From Methanoregula sp. (GTDB lineage Archaea; Halobacteriota; Methanomicrobia; Methanomicrobiales; Methanospirillaceae): a DNA stretch of 64,000 nt. Below, piece by piece: positions 35,458 through 44,019 of the stretch (its first letter is position 1; each line of letters starts with the position of its first letter). Where the stretch lies: positions 1 to 64,000 of the forward strand of contig NZ_JAJRCG010000005.1 of the NCBI RefSeq assembly GCF_028679125.1. Reading direction: 5' to 3'. The position numbers and the translations under genes were made by a program. The notes under the pieces are model-generated. The model saw nothing but the letters and a program-made list of their open reading frames with translations. It ran no database searches and was not told the origin of the DNA.

Positions 35458-37209
35458 TTAGTAAACCAGCAGGAAATACGCCATCGCGGTTGTCAGGAAT
35501 GCGCCCAGGATGATGATCGCTGCAACGGGAACCAGGAACCCTATCATCCCGTTGACCGTGGATGCGATCTGGGAGATCCGCTGCGAGCCGAAGACCACGA
35601 TCCCCCGGCACCACGCGGTTGAACCGGCCGTGCGGGCAGGAGCGGCATCTGCAAGCGCTTCCCGGACTGCTTCCTCGACAAGGGGATAAAACGTATCAAC
35701 ACTGACCCGGAGACCCACCTGGTTCCTGCCGGAGATCGTATTGACGACATGGGTATCGGTGGTCGTGACCTCGCATTCATCAACAATGCCAAGCAGCCTT
35801 GTGCGGATCTCGTCGCGGGTTCCGGTCTGCATGTTGTTGCCATCAAAGAGGACGTATGCGGTCTTCTGTCCGCCGGCATTCACGACCAGGACCTGGACAC
35901 CGAGATCCCCAAACCCTTCCTGTCGTGAGAACGGGAGTTTCCGGTGGGCATATCCTGCTGAGAACGGGACCTGCTCTTTTCGTGCGGTTGCGGCAAATGC
36001 ACTCTCCGCTGCGCCGAGATACTCCATGCCGAGTTCCGTACCCGAATACACCCCGTCCGCCAGGGTATCCATGCAGTTATGGGCATCGATAAATCCGACA
36101 TGGGGGAAATATCTCTCCCCGGTTTTCATAATGGAAAAACCAAGGGCAAAATCGAGGTCTTCCGTAACCAGCGGCGACCGGGTTGCAATAGCAAGGACGG
36201 TGTCCCCGAACGCCTGCGCAAGCACATCCACCGAGCCGCACCGGTACCGTGCTGACGGTGTGCACCCGTTATTGGAGCAGGAGCGGGGACGAGCCGCGAG
36301 AACCGCGTCACCCACCTTCCCGACTTCCACTTCATCGACCGGGTTGAAATCATGCGAAGCCGAGCCGTGAAAGACCATCGAGGCATTGCCAAACATCCCG
36401 TGGAGAATCTTTGGCAGGTTACTCCCCCCGATCTCCCCGAGAGGACCGGGGTGGACGTTGGGGATCGTAACGAAGATCTCCTCCTTTCCCTCCCGCTGCA
36501 TAACAAGGGAGACCTGCGGAACCACCACGCTCTCGCCAATGCTCCGGAAGAAGTCGTCGAGCTTCCTGCTGCCTTCGGACAGGTGTGAAAGGAACGCGTT
36601 CACCAGTTCGAGCGGTCCTACTTTGAAGTTTGCCTTCATGGGGCGTTCGACAACAATGATGAAGAGGTATACCCCGATGGCGAAACTGATGTGGAGCAGG
36701 ATGGAGATCTGCACGAACTGAAGGCCGAGAAATGATGCCGCACCAATAACCGCAATACCGGAATGGAGAAGCGCCGGGATTACGACCCGCCTGAGGTGGA
36801 AATCGACCACCGCTGCAAGGAGGAGCATACGAAACGCGAAGACGAGTGCCAACGATACCGCAAAGAAGAGCGGGAACGAGAACCGGAACAACAGGATCGG
36901 CGAGAGGGAGATGAAAATCGAGATGATGAGGCCGAGCGCTGCTGTGAGTCCCGACCAGCCAAGATCCAGTTTCCCGGAGAACCGCCGGGCCAGCCAGGGT
37001 GTCAGGGCAAGGGCAGCGAGTGCGGGGATGAGGTATGCTGCAACGGGGAAGAGGGCCGGGTTCGTGAGATTTTTTCCGCTTCCCAGCATCGCCATGACCT
37101 CCACGCAGCCGGAGAGGATGAGGATGAGGGCAAGCGACCGGGCCCATGACGGGCTGGTAACGATATATTTTGAGAGCGCCTCCAGTTTGAGGTCCATCTC
37201 ACCAGACAC
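35458..37209 (-). CDS. DUF2070 family archaeal membrane protein
   Basis: A 583-residue protein. The N-terminal half has about six membrane helices (residues about 22-200). A soluble region (about 210-545) follows with NVHPGPLGEIGGSNLP and VFHGSASHDFNPVDEVEVGK. A last hydrophobic pair ends the chain (IGFLVPVAAIIILGAFLTTA). This layout and the HPGP...HGSASHD segments are those of DUF2070, found widely in archaea and of unknown function. GTG 37209 is preferred as start because GGGAGGG lies seven bases upstream. An ATG at 37197 is in frame. Confidence 0.88.
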   Translation of the reverse strand: MSGEMDLKLEALSKYIVTSPSWARSLALILILSGCVEVMAMLGSGKNLTNPALFPVAAYLIPALAALALTPWLARRFSGKLDLGWSGLTAALGLIISIFISLSPILLFRFSFPLFFAVSLALVFAFRMLLLAAVVDFHLRRVVIPALLHSGIAVIGAASFLGLQFVQISILLHISFAIGVYLFIIVVERPMKANFKVGPLELVNAFLSHLSEGSRKLDDFFRSIGESVVVPQVSLVMQREGKEEIFVTIPNVHPGPLGEIGGSNLPKILHGMFGNASMVFHGSASHDFNPVDEVEVGKVGDAVLAARPRSCSNNGCTPSARYRCGSVDVLAQAFGDTVLAIATRSPLVTEDLDFALGFSIMKTGERYFPHVGFIDAHNCMDTLADGVYSGTELGMEYLGAAESAFAATARKEQVPFSAGYAHRKLPFSRQEGFGDLGVQVLVVNAGGQKTAYVLFDGNNMQTGTRDEIRTRLLGIVDECEVTTTDTHVVNTISGRNQVGLRVSVDTFYPLVEEAVREALADAAPARTAGSTAWCRGIVVFGSQRISQIASTVNGMIGFLVPVAAIIILGAFLTTAMAYFLLVY

Positions 37210-37404
37210 GGGATATCCCTCCCGCCGGGGGTGTCCCGCACACCGTGAAGGGACTGATCATGGCATCGGGGCTGCTGTGGATACCGGGGAGGGGTCGTGT
37301 GATCATGCTATCTGTGGTGTATCTGGATTATAACGGGATGAACGTTTCCGCTGTTCTTGTATGACGGAATCAGTTCACTCACTCGGCGAACGTTATAAAA
37401 AAAG

Positions 37405-38571
37405 TTAGAACGTATTCCCGCTGGTTGCAGGATTATATCTGGTGACTGCGGTCTGGGACGGGATGGTGGTCGCAGTTGGCTGTGGGGTAACTATGACGGT
37501 ACTTGGTACTGTGGGAAGAACGGTTCCCACTGTTGTTCCGCTCACGGTACCGGCCTCTGTATTGTCGCTGACCCGGCAGAGCCCGTTAATGGATTTGCAA
37601 TAGGCATTTGCCAGGTTCTGTGCGCCCGGTTCGGGAGTCCAGCGATTGATGGCCGTTGTCTGCCCGAGATACGTGGTATAGGTGACCGCATCGTCAAACG
37701 TCATAGCCGGGTTCGCCTTTAAGAGATACCCGATCGTGATCCCCCCGGTCCGGTCTGCGCCATGATTGCAGTGGTAGTAGATCAGGGTTTTTTTGCCGGA
37801 TGGGTCTTTTTGTTTCAGCATGGCCGAGATGTTGTTGACCGTGTCAGCGTAACTGCAAAAACCGTCGTTATCCGTCCAGAGCCGGTTATTGATGCACGTA
37901 TCATCATTGCCGGGGCAGCCGATCGTGTTCGACCAGATCAGGTTCCCGGTGCCACTCCGTATCGTGGATGGGATCTTCGCGCTTCCCGAACAGGTGCTGA
38001 AACTTCCCCCGTATGCATTCTTCTCGGCAGCGAAAAGAGCCGCGTTCGAATCCCCGGCATTGAGGAGGCTGATATCGATGAACTGGTAATCCGAGAGGTT
38101 GAAGTCCTGTAAATCCCTGATCAGCGCTGCTTTTTTGCTGTCGGAGAAATAGGCCGGTGCAACATCCTTCTCATGCCGGATCATCCCGTTGAGTTCATCG
38201 TAGGCAAAATGCCATTCATTGCTGTTCAGGCATCCCTTCTGGTTTCCTGCGCCGCTGCGGAGGATGACCGGTTCAGGTCCCCGGATGAGAAGGTTGCCGG
38301 TCGCTTCCGAGTAATCGACAACGGTCGGTGATGCCATCTGGTTCCGGTTCTCTTCCTGGAGATTGAAGATATTCTTGCAGCAGGTACTGCCGTCAGCAGA
38401 CGAGTCCGAACAGGACATGGCGGCAGCATCGTTCTCCGGTGCCTGCACAGGATTCTGCGACGGGGTAAGTACGGCCCATGAGAAAACTGCCACAGCCACA
38501 ACAACAACTGCAAGCACGACAAGGGAGATCCATCGGAATGCCGGTTTTTTTATCGGGGTTTTTTCAGTCAT
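37405..38571 (-). CDS. Exported tyrosine-phosphatase-like protein (copy 1)
   Basis: A 388-residue protein with an N-terminal membrane anchor (about 13-31) and a large outside domain. The CX5R phosphatase signature is YYHCNHGADRTGG with Cys268 and Arg274, as in dual-specificity and tyrosine phosphatases. A candidate acid lies in upstream loops. After the domain comes a Pro/Thr/Val linker and the terminal motif RYNPATSGNTF, shared with 39292-40482 and 47594-48805. The Cys pair in STCCKN (about 60) may bind metal or form disulphides. Substrate and lipid or protein specificity are unknown. The start has GGTG just upstream. Confidence 0.85.
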   Translation of the reverse strand: MTEKTPIKKPAFRWISLVVLAVVVVAVAVFSWAVLTPSQNPVQAPENDAAAMSCSDSSADGSTCCKNIFNLQEENRNQMASPTVVDYSEATGNLLIRGPEPVILRSGAGNQKGCLNSNEWHFAYDELNGMIRHEKDVAPAYFSDSKKAALIRDLQDFNLSDYQFIDISLLNAGDSNAALFAAEKNAYGGSFSTCSGSAKIPSTIRSGTGNLIWSNTIGCPGNDDTCINNRLWTDNDGFCSYADTVNNISAMLKQKDPSGKKTLIYYHCNHGADRTGGITIGYLLKANPAMTFDDAVTYTTYLGQTTAINRWTPEPGAQNLANAYCKSINGLCRVSDNTEAGTVSGTTVGTVLPTVPSTVIVTPQPTATTIPSQTAVTRYNPATSGNTF

Positions 38572-38713
38572 TAAACACCAGAAATAAGTCCTTGATTAGT
38601 GGTTTGGGAACCGTGTTAATAAAGACACGGAAATTGGAAGAAAAAGGGCAATTAGGTTCCAACCGGGTATGCTCTCATACGATCCCGTATGCCTGGCATG
38701 CCAGTACCGGCAA

Positions 38714-39136
38714 TCAGAGCGGCCACCGGCAGGGATGTTCAGCCTTTTTGAGCGCAGGACACTTGTTGAAGTAGGTCTCACCCCAGACCCATGGCTGGTA
38801 ATGGCAGCACATCTCGGGCTTCACCAGATGGATCCCGCAGAGGTACCGTGACTTTGCCACCCGGCGTAAAAACGGGCAGACGGTGACATACTCCCCGCTT
38901 TCCGGATGGCGCATCTCAAAAGAGATAACCTCTCCGAGGTCTTCGGCCCGGAGGCTGGTGCAGGAAACGGGATCCCCGTGTTCCCTGAACGCGACATACC
39001 AGCGGAGAATATCGGATCTCCCCTGCTCTATCCAGATATACACGTTTGCCGGGGTCGGTGCAATACCGGGGCCGAAGATACGGCAGCAGAGCCCGCACTG
39101 CTCACAGGGCTCGTCATCGGGTTGGGGCTCGTCCAT
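38714..39136 (-). CDS. YkgJ-family cysteine cluster protein (copy 2)
   Basis: A 140-residue protein started at ATG 39136 behind AGGATTTTT. In-frame upstream starts at 39151 and 39268 are less likely. The signature PCEQCGLCCRIFGPG is near the N-terminus, with later cysteines in VTVCPFLRR, YLCGIHLVKPEMCCHYQPW and NKCPALKK. It sits between the two exported phosphatase genes, on the same strand. Likely a zinc- or iron-binding protein. There is no evidence of a functional link beyond position. Confidence 0.85.
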   Translation of the reverse strand: MDEPQPDDEPCEQCGLCCRIFGPGIAPTPANVYIWIEQGRSDILRWYVAFREHGDPVSCTSLRAEDLGEVISFEMRHPESGEYVTVCPFLRRVAKSRYLCGIHLVKPEMCCHYQPWVWGETYFNKCPALKKAEHPCRWPL

Positions 39137-39291
39137 AAAAATCCTGTTCATTGTTCGCCCGGAATCTGGATAAGTGTTTGCGGGCCGGACCTGCACAGGA
39201 TATGGCAGAGTACCTCCTGTATACCTGAGGAGTAACCGCAGAACCGTTCCCGGAATGTGCTGTTGCAATAAAAAAATTCAGGTTAAGAAAA

Positions 39292-40482
39292 TCAGAATGT
39301 TGCCCCGCCGGTCCCTGGGGTGTACCGCGCTCCGGATACTGCGGTCTGGGCAGGCATGAGTGTTGTCGCCTTGGCTATTGCTGTTGTCGGGACAGCCGTT
39401 GTGACCGTTTCAGCGGGCGTGAGTGCAGCAGCAACCGCAGTATCAGAACACGTGCCATGGATCATGTTGCAGTATGCCTTTGCCAGGGTCCTGGATCCGA
39501 GATTCGGTGCATGGGGTGTGCCAGAGTCTTTCCCGAGGTACGTGGTATACGTCAGCGCATCAGCATAACTCAGGTTGGATGCTTTCATGAGATATCCCAT
39601 CGTGACGCCCCCGGTTCGGTCAGTCCCGAGCACACAGTGATAGTAGATAAGCCGTTTCTTGCCGGATGCCGGTTTTTCGGACATCAGGGTATCAATACGC
39701 GAGATAAGGTTGGCATAACTGCAGTAGCCATTCACATCCATGGTGAGGTACTGCTGGCATTCGCTGTTGTCAGGATTTCCGGCATTACAGAATCCTGTTG
39801 TCGAGATGAGCAGGCTCCCGGGCTGGCCATGGATCGTTCCTTCAGCGAGCGGTTCTGAACACGTGCTGGCTTTTCCACCGAAATCCCGTTTCTCGATATT
39901 AAGGTAGTGGCTGTCGACATCCCCATTATCCACAAGGGAGATGACGATGAGCTCGTAATCGGCGAGATTGAATCCTGCAAGATCTGCCTGGAGTGCCGCA
40001 GTTTTCCCGCTCGTGAAGTAGGCCGGGCTGGACGTGCTCTCATGCCGGATCATCCGGCTTAAGTTGTCATAGGCAAACGACCAGTCCTTCTCGTTTTTAC
40101 ATCCATAGGTTGCCGGAGGATTTCCGGCACCGTTACGGATAGTGAGGGGCATGGGTCCCCGTACAAGCAGGTTCCCGGTTGCCTCATTGATATCCACCAC
40201 TGTCGGGGCTCTCAGATTCTCCCGGTTCGCTTCCTGGAGGTTGAACCTGCAGTAGCAGCAGGTAGTGTTGTCCGGAGAAAGATCGTCGGTGTTGCAGTTG
40301 AGCTGGTGTGTGCCTGCATCGGCCGTGTTTTCCGGCGCCTGGGGAACGGTATTCTGCCTAGGGAGAAGAATGCCGCTGAACATGAGCCCGAGTACGGCAA
40401 GGATCACGGCGATTGCAAGGACAACTACAATCGCAAGAACCTTACGGGATACCGGACGGGAAGAACTGTCTGTACCTGTCAT
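39292..40482 (-). CDS. Exported tyrosine-phosphatase-like protein (copy 2)
   Basis: A 396-residue paralogue of 37405-38571, started at ATG 40482 with GGTGA upstream. Same plan: N-terminal anchor helix, a Cys-rich entry segment ([13 protein letters not shown]), the shared [10 protein letters not shown] and LRPD-like regions, the CX5R motif [13 protein letters not shown] (Cys283, Arg289), a Thr/Ala/Val linker and the terminal motif [11 protein letters not shown]. The two copies are diverged enough to be an old duplication. The active-site pocket differs (NHGAD versus VLGTD), so substrates may differ. Confidence 0.85.
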   Translation of the reverse strand: MTGTDSSSRPVSRKVLAIVVVLAIAVILAVLGLMFSGILLPRQNTVPQAPENTADAGTHQLNCNTDDLSPDNTTCCYCRFNLQEANRENLRAPTVVDINEATGNLLVRGPMPLTIRNGAGNPPATYGCKNEKDWSFAYDNLSRMIRHESTSSPAYFTSGKTAALQADLAGFNLADYELIVISLVDNGDVDSHYLNIEKRDFGGKASTCSEPLAEGTIHGQPGSLLISTTGFCNAGNPDNSECQQYLTMDVNGYCSYANLISRIDTLMSEKPASGKKRLIYYHCVLGTDRTGGVTMGYLMKASNLSYADALTYTTYLGKDSGTPHAPNLGSRTLAKAYCNMIHGTCSDTAVAAALTPAETVTTAVPTTAIAKATTLMPAQTAVSGARYTPGTGGATF

Positions 40483-40728
40483 GGAGTGAATCACCGGTGG
40501 TTTTCGTATTCTCTATCGTATGTGTGAGAAGCAGTGATAAATGGTGGGAATTTGGAATCTTTTCGGTGTTTTTCTTCCAATGGGTATTCCGGTTGCTGCA
40601 TGCCGGTATTTTCATGAAGAACTCTGTCCCGATCCTGATGGTGGCAGGAAATACGGGACAATAAAAAGACGCATCCGCTCAATCGCTGAACCGGCACGGC
40701 TTTTCCTATATTACATTCTCCCGCTTGA

Positions 40729-40974
40729 TTACCGGGCCCTGTATCCACTGGGGGAGATTACCGGTGCAGAACCGGATCCCTGGGTCATCCGGGGGGTGAG
40801 TACACGCGACCGCGTCCTGCATTTTGAACAGTTCGCGTCCCGGGACTCCTTGTAATGGTCTTTCGGGGTTTTGCTGACGATATGATTCTCTGCGGCGCAC
40901 TCGGGACAGATGAACCGGATGACATACCCGGTCCTGGTTCCCAGAATTTCTGGTTTTCCTGATTGTTGTGTCAT
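40729..40974 (-). CDS. Small zinc-ribbon protein
   Basis: An 81-residue protein with two CxxC knuckles (IRFICPECAAEN and ANCSKCRTR, spaced 21 residues) in a basic setting, as in zinc ribbons. The C-terminal 20 residues look disordered. ATG 40974 has no ribosome binding site, so the transcript may be leaderless. A competing plus-strand frame (40541-40855) lacks family character and is rejected. Confidence 0.6.
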   Translation of the reverse strand: MTQQSGKPEILGTRTGYVIRFICPECAAENHIVSKTPKDHYKESRDANCSKCRTRSRVLTPRMTQGSGSAPVISPSGYRAR

Positions 40975-41258
40975 TGAACTATGGATCTTGTTTTTCACAT
41001 TGCTTCCGGCCTTACATCGGACCGGCTACTCAGTACACAAAATGTTTGCAAAAGAGGAATATTGTGTCCTTTATCCGGGTATCCCGGATATAACTATTGC
41101 TAAACGTTGTACGATGGTATACTATTCGCGGTCCCGGTGTAAAGAATGATTGGATGGATGAGCCGGGGTTTCGGTGATTTCGGATCCCGGGGTCAGCCGG
41201 TTCAGGCCCGTGATGGCGGGAACGTCGGGATTCCCAGTTTCACTCCCCGCACCGTTCC

Positions 41259-41789
41259 TTGATAATCTCCCCGGTCAAATTCCGGAATGTGACAATCGCG
41301 GAAATCCTCGTTATCCTTGCAGCATTTCTCGCAGGCATATCCGTGGCATACTGCTGGTACCGCATGAAGGTCTGCGTGATCACCGGAATGGTGCAGAATG
41401 ATTTCGACCGGTGGAAGAATGAGCATACAAAAGAGATCCGTAAGGACTCCGTCAACCGCTCGCGGTCAACACTGAAAGGCAGGATCTCGGAGCAGATGGC
41501 ACCGCTCCTGCCTGAGTTTCCGTATGCTCCCGCTGATGCCCGGTTCATCGGCAATCCTGTCGATTTCGTGGTCTTTGACGGGTACACAGATGCAAAGGAC
41601 GGGGATGGATCCGCAATCAGCGTGGTTCTTGTTGAGGTGAAAAAAGGAGGGGGACGGCTCTCGCGGACAGAGCAGTTGATCAAAAAGGCTGTTGAAGAAG
41701 GACGTGTCTCCTGGAAGACGATTGTTATCAGGGACGATGAAGAACCGGAGCCGGATGCAATGGAGGGCTCTCGTTGCATAGGGCTGTGA
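41259..41789 (+). CDS. Membrane-anchored Holliday-junction-resolvase-like endonuclease
   Basis: A 176-residue protein. An N-terminal helix (EILVILAAFLAGISVAYCW) is followed by a charged coiled segment and a PD-(D/E)xK nuclease core: GRISEQMAPLLPEFPY, RFIGNPVDFVVFDGY and VVLVEVKKGGGRLSRTEQLI. Asp and the E-x-K triad are in place. This is the Holliday junction resolvase-related family of archaea. The start is uncertain: TTG 41259, or GTG 41289, which would begin MTIAEIL just before the helix. Confidence 0.82.
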   Translation: MIISPVKFRNVTIAEILVILAAFLAGISVAYCWYRMKVCVITGMVQNDFDRWKNEHTKEIRKDSVNRSRSTLKGRISEQMAPLLPEFPYAPADARFIGNPVDFVVFDGYTDAKDGDGSAISVVLVEVKKGGGRLSRTEQLIKKAVEEGRVSWKTIVIRDDEEPEPDAMEGSRCIGL

Positions 41790-41958
41790 ATCCCTAGCGA
41801 TCCGGGAACTATCCCTCATCGCGTCTTTGTTACCGGATTGGGAATATGTGTTTCATGCCCCTCACTGTCCGTTCCCGGTGAAGCGTCATACAATGGATGG
41901 CACAAAAATAAACCATAAATGGTTCCGGGACAATCACCTGATCTGTCAAGGTCCCGTC

Positions 41959-42648
41959 ATGCGCAAATCCTGCATTCTCACCATCATTCTCCTCGCCCTC
42001 CTTGCAGGGAGTATCCTCTCATCCGGCTGCGTCAGCGGATCTGCTCCGATACCTGTCATGCCCAGTCAGACCGTACGGACTGCGGTCCCCGGTCTTATTG
42101 ATACCGTCCCGGATCTCCGCCAGAGCCAGCCGTATTCCTGTGGTGCATCTGCCCTGCAGGCAGTCCTCAATTACTGGGGCATCGACAAGCGCGAGGGCAC
42201 GCTCATCCAGGAACTGGGTACTACAGAAGATGCCGGGACTCCTCCCGAATCCATTGTCCGTGTTGCACGGGCTTATGGCCTGGATGCCGGGCTGAAGACC
42301 AATCTCACGCTTGGCGATCTCGAATCTGCCATTGCCAACAAGACGCCGGTGATCATCGACTGCCAGGCATGGCGCGATGAGAGCGAGGCCAACCTCTCGT
42401 GGGAGAACATCTGGGAGGACGGGCATTATATGGTCGTGGTTGGCATTGATCGGGACAATGTCTATTTCGAGGATCCCTCCCTGCTTGGGTCACACGGCAT
42501 CATCCCCCGGGAGGAATTCGTCTCCCGCTGGCACGATTATGAAGGAGCGGCCCCGTTCAGTGCGAATTCAACGGTCTACAACCATGCCGGCATCTTCATA
42601 CGGGGTTCGCAGCCGGCAGCATATCCGGATTTCACGCACGTGGATTAG
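41959..42648 (+). CDS. C39-like cysteine peptidase, lipoprotein
   Basis: A 229-residue protein started at ATG 41959 (AAGGT seven bases upstream). The signal peptide ends at the lipobox ILSSGC. The peptidase domain has the nucleophile in SQPYSCGASALQAVLNYWG (Cys about 61) and the His in DGHYMVVVGIDRD, followed by FEDPS with the third catalytic residue. This matches the peptidase_C39-like (C39_2) family. It should act outside the membrane. The substrate is unknown. The adjacent exported genes suggest surface processing. Confidence 0.87.
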   Translation: MRKSCILTIILLALLAGSILSSGCVSGSAPIPVMPSQTVRTAVPGLIDTVPDLRQSQPYSCGASALQAVLNYWGIDKREGTLIQELGTTEDAGTPPESIVRVARAYGLDAGLKTNLTLGDLESAIANKTPVIIDCQAWRDESEANLSWENIWEDGHYMVVVGIDRDNVYFEDPSLLGSHGIIPREEFVSRWHDYEGAAPFSANSTVYNHAGIFIRGSQPAAYPDFTHVD

Positions 42649-42776
42649 GTATATCACCGGTTGGGACTGACCATCCGGAACAAAATTGAACTTGTTCCCT
42701 TCCGACCCCGTTACGTCCCGGCAATCCCCGTTTCCCCGGGCGAAACAGTTAATGCGTTGCCGGGTGAACACCGACT

Positions 42777-43298
42777 ATGCCGGATGAACCTGGACAGGAT
42801 AAAGCCGCACTGGAAGATGGCCCGGAAGTTGCGGGACCGGGCGGGTTCATGATGTACGTTGCTGTCGTACTCATAGCAATTCTCATAATCCTCGTTGTCT
42901 TCATGAATTTCTCGGGCCAGGGTGCCACTGCTGCCACTACAATCACGGAAAATCCCTGGGCGCTTTCGTCCTTTGAGAACCCTGACGGTTCTACAACCCC
43001 GGTGATGAACGGCACGATCATCACCGCAAAATTCTCAACTGACGGGAAACTGACCGGGTCGGGAGGCTGCAACCAGTACTCCGGCCGGTACATGGTCCAG
43101 TCAACGCTGATGGTCGTTTCCCGTGTGACAACCACCTCGATGGCCTGCGCAGATGCACATGCCACGCTTCAGGAGCAGCAGTATTATGCAGCGATCGAAG
43201 ATGCAGCTGCGCTGCGGGTCCATGACCGTGTCCTGACCCTGTATAGCCCGGACGGAAAACCGATCCTTGTCTTTACCCCGGCCCCGCCGGGGAACTGA
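42777..43298 (+). CDS. META-domain (HslJ-like) membrane-anchored protein
   Basis: A 173-residue protein. A short acidic N-terminal tail is followed by one membrane helix (MMYVAVVLIAILIILVVFMN), then a META domain with WALSSF, KLTGSGGCNQYSGRY and TTTSMACADAHATLQEQQYY, the family core, and VHDRVLTLYSPDGKPILVFTP at the end. META domains are found in heat-shock or motility-linked exported proteins. Their precise function is unknown. The single helix leaves the META domain outside. Confidence 0.88.
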   Translation: MPDEPGQDKAALEDGPEVAGPGGFMMYVAVVLIAILIILVVFMNFSGQGATAATTITENPWALSSFENPDGSTTPVMNGTIITAKFSTDGKLTGSGGCNQYSGRYMVQSTLMVVSRVTTTSMACADAHATLQEQQYYAAIEDAAALRVHDRVLTLYSPDGKPILVFTPAPPGN

Positions 43299-43320
43299 AG
43301 TATCTCCCCGGAGATCCTTC

Positions 43321-43330
43321 ATATTTAAAC
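43321..43330 (+). promoter_or_regulatory. TATA box for the cache-domain gene
   Basis: ATATTTAAAC, centred about 30 nt before ATG 43355, predicts a very short leader. Confidence 0.6.
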
Positions 43331-43354
43331 GGGAATGCAACCCATTGAATAGGC

Positions 43355-43927
43355 ATGAAATCCGTATCGATCATCATCTCCCTCCTCCTCATCCTTTCTC
43401 TCCTGCTCGTTGCGGCGGGATGCACGCAAGCTGCATCCAGCCCCACAGCAACAGTTCCGTCCGTAACCCAGCAAAGTTCCTCAAAAGAAGAGATGGTTGC
43501 GTTTGTCAGGGAAGCAGTCGCGTACGCCCATACGCATGATAAAAATGTCACCCTGAATGAATTTTCGAATCCGAACGGCTCGTTCGTCCGCGGGGATCTC
43601 TACATCTATGCCTATGATTTCAACGGGACCACCATTGCCCACCCGTTCAGCCCGGAAAAACTCGGCGTGAGCAGGATCAATGAGCCTGATGCGCTTGGGA
43701 CACTGTTCATTACGAATCTCCGTAATGCAGCAGTCAACGGATCCGGATTTGTTGAGTTCTCGTACAAAAACCCGGCCAACAAATCGATCGTAGAGAAGAA
43801 ACTCGGTTACGTGGAAAAAGTCGATGATGCCTGGTGGCTGGGCTCCGGCATCTATTATGGCCCGGTCGGACCCATGACCTCTCCCTCCGGTAATAATACG
43901 GCAGCATCGCCCTCCAGAACCGGATAA
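43355..43927 (+). CDS. Single-cache-domain lipoprotein
   Basis: A 190-residue protein with signal peptide and lipobox LLVAAGC. The domain (about 45-170) reads KEEMVAFVREAVAYAHTHDK, LYIYAYDFNGTTIAHPF, VNGSGFVEFSYKNPA and the terminal WWLGSGIYYG. This is the pattern of extracellular cache (sCache_2-type) ligand-binding domains normally fused to chemoreceptors or kinases. Here it stands alone as a lipid-anchored sensor or binding protein. A Ser/Pro/Asn-rich tail follows. Confidence 0.87.
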   Translation: MKSVSIIISLLLILSLLLVAAGCTQAASSPTATVPSVTQQSSSKEEMVAFVREAVAYAHTHDKNVTLNEFSNPNGSFVRGDLYIYAYDFNGTTIAHPFSPEKLGVSRINEPDALGTLFITNLRNAAVNGSGFVEFSYKNPANKSIVEKKLGYVEKVDDAWWLGSGIYYGPVGPMTSPSGNNTAASPSRTG

Positions 43928-44019
43928 ATATCCTTATCATCCTGTTTTTCCCATCTTTTCGTATCTCATACCGAAGGTCACCTGCCGATTCACACCCTTC
44001 CGGTACTGTCAGTCATCCC

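Noticed and set aside
40541-40855. Plus-strand frame overlapping the zinc-ribbon gene
   Set aside because: Its translation has no recognisable fold, whereas the minus strand has two CxxC knuckles.
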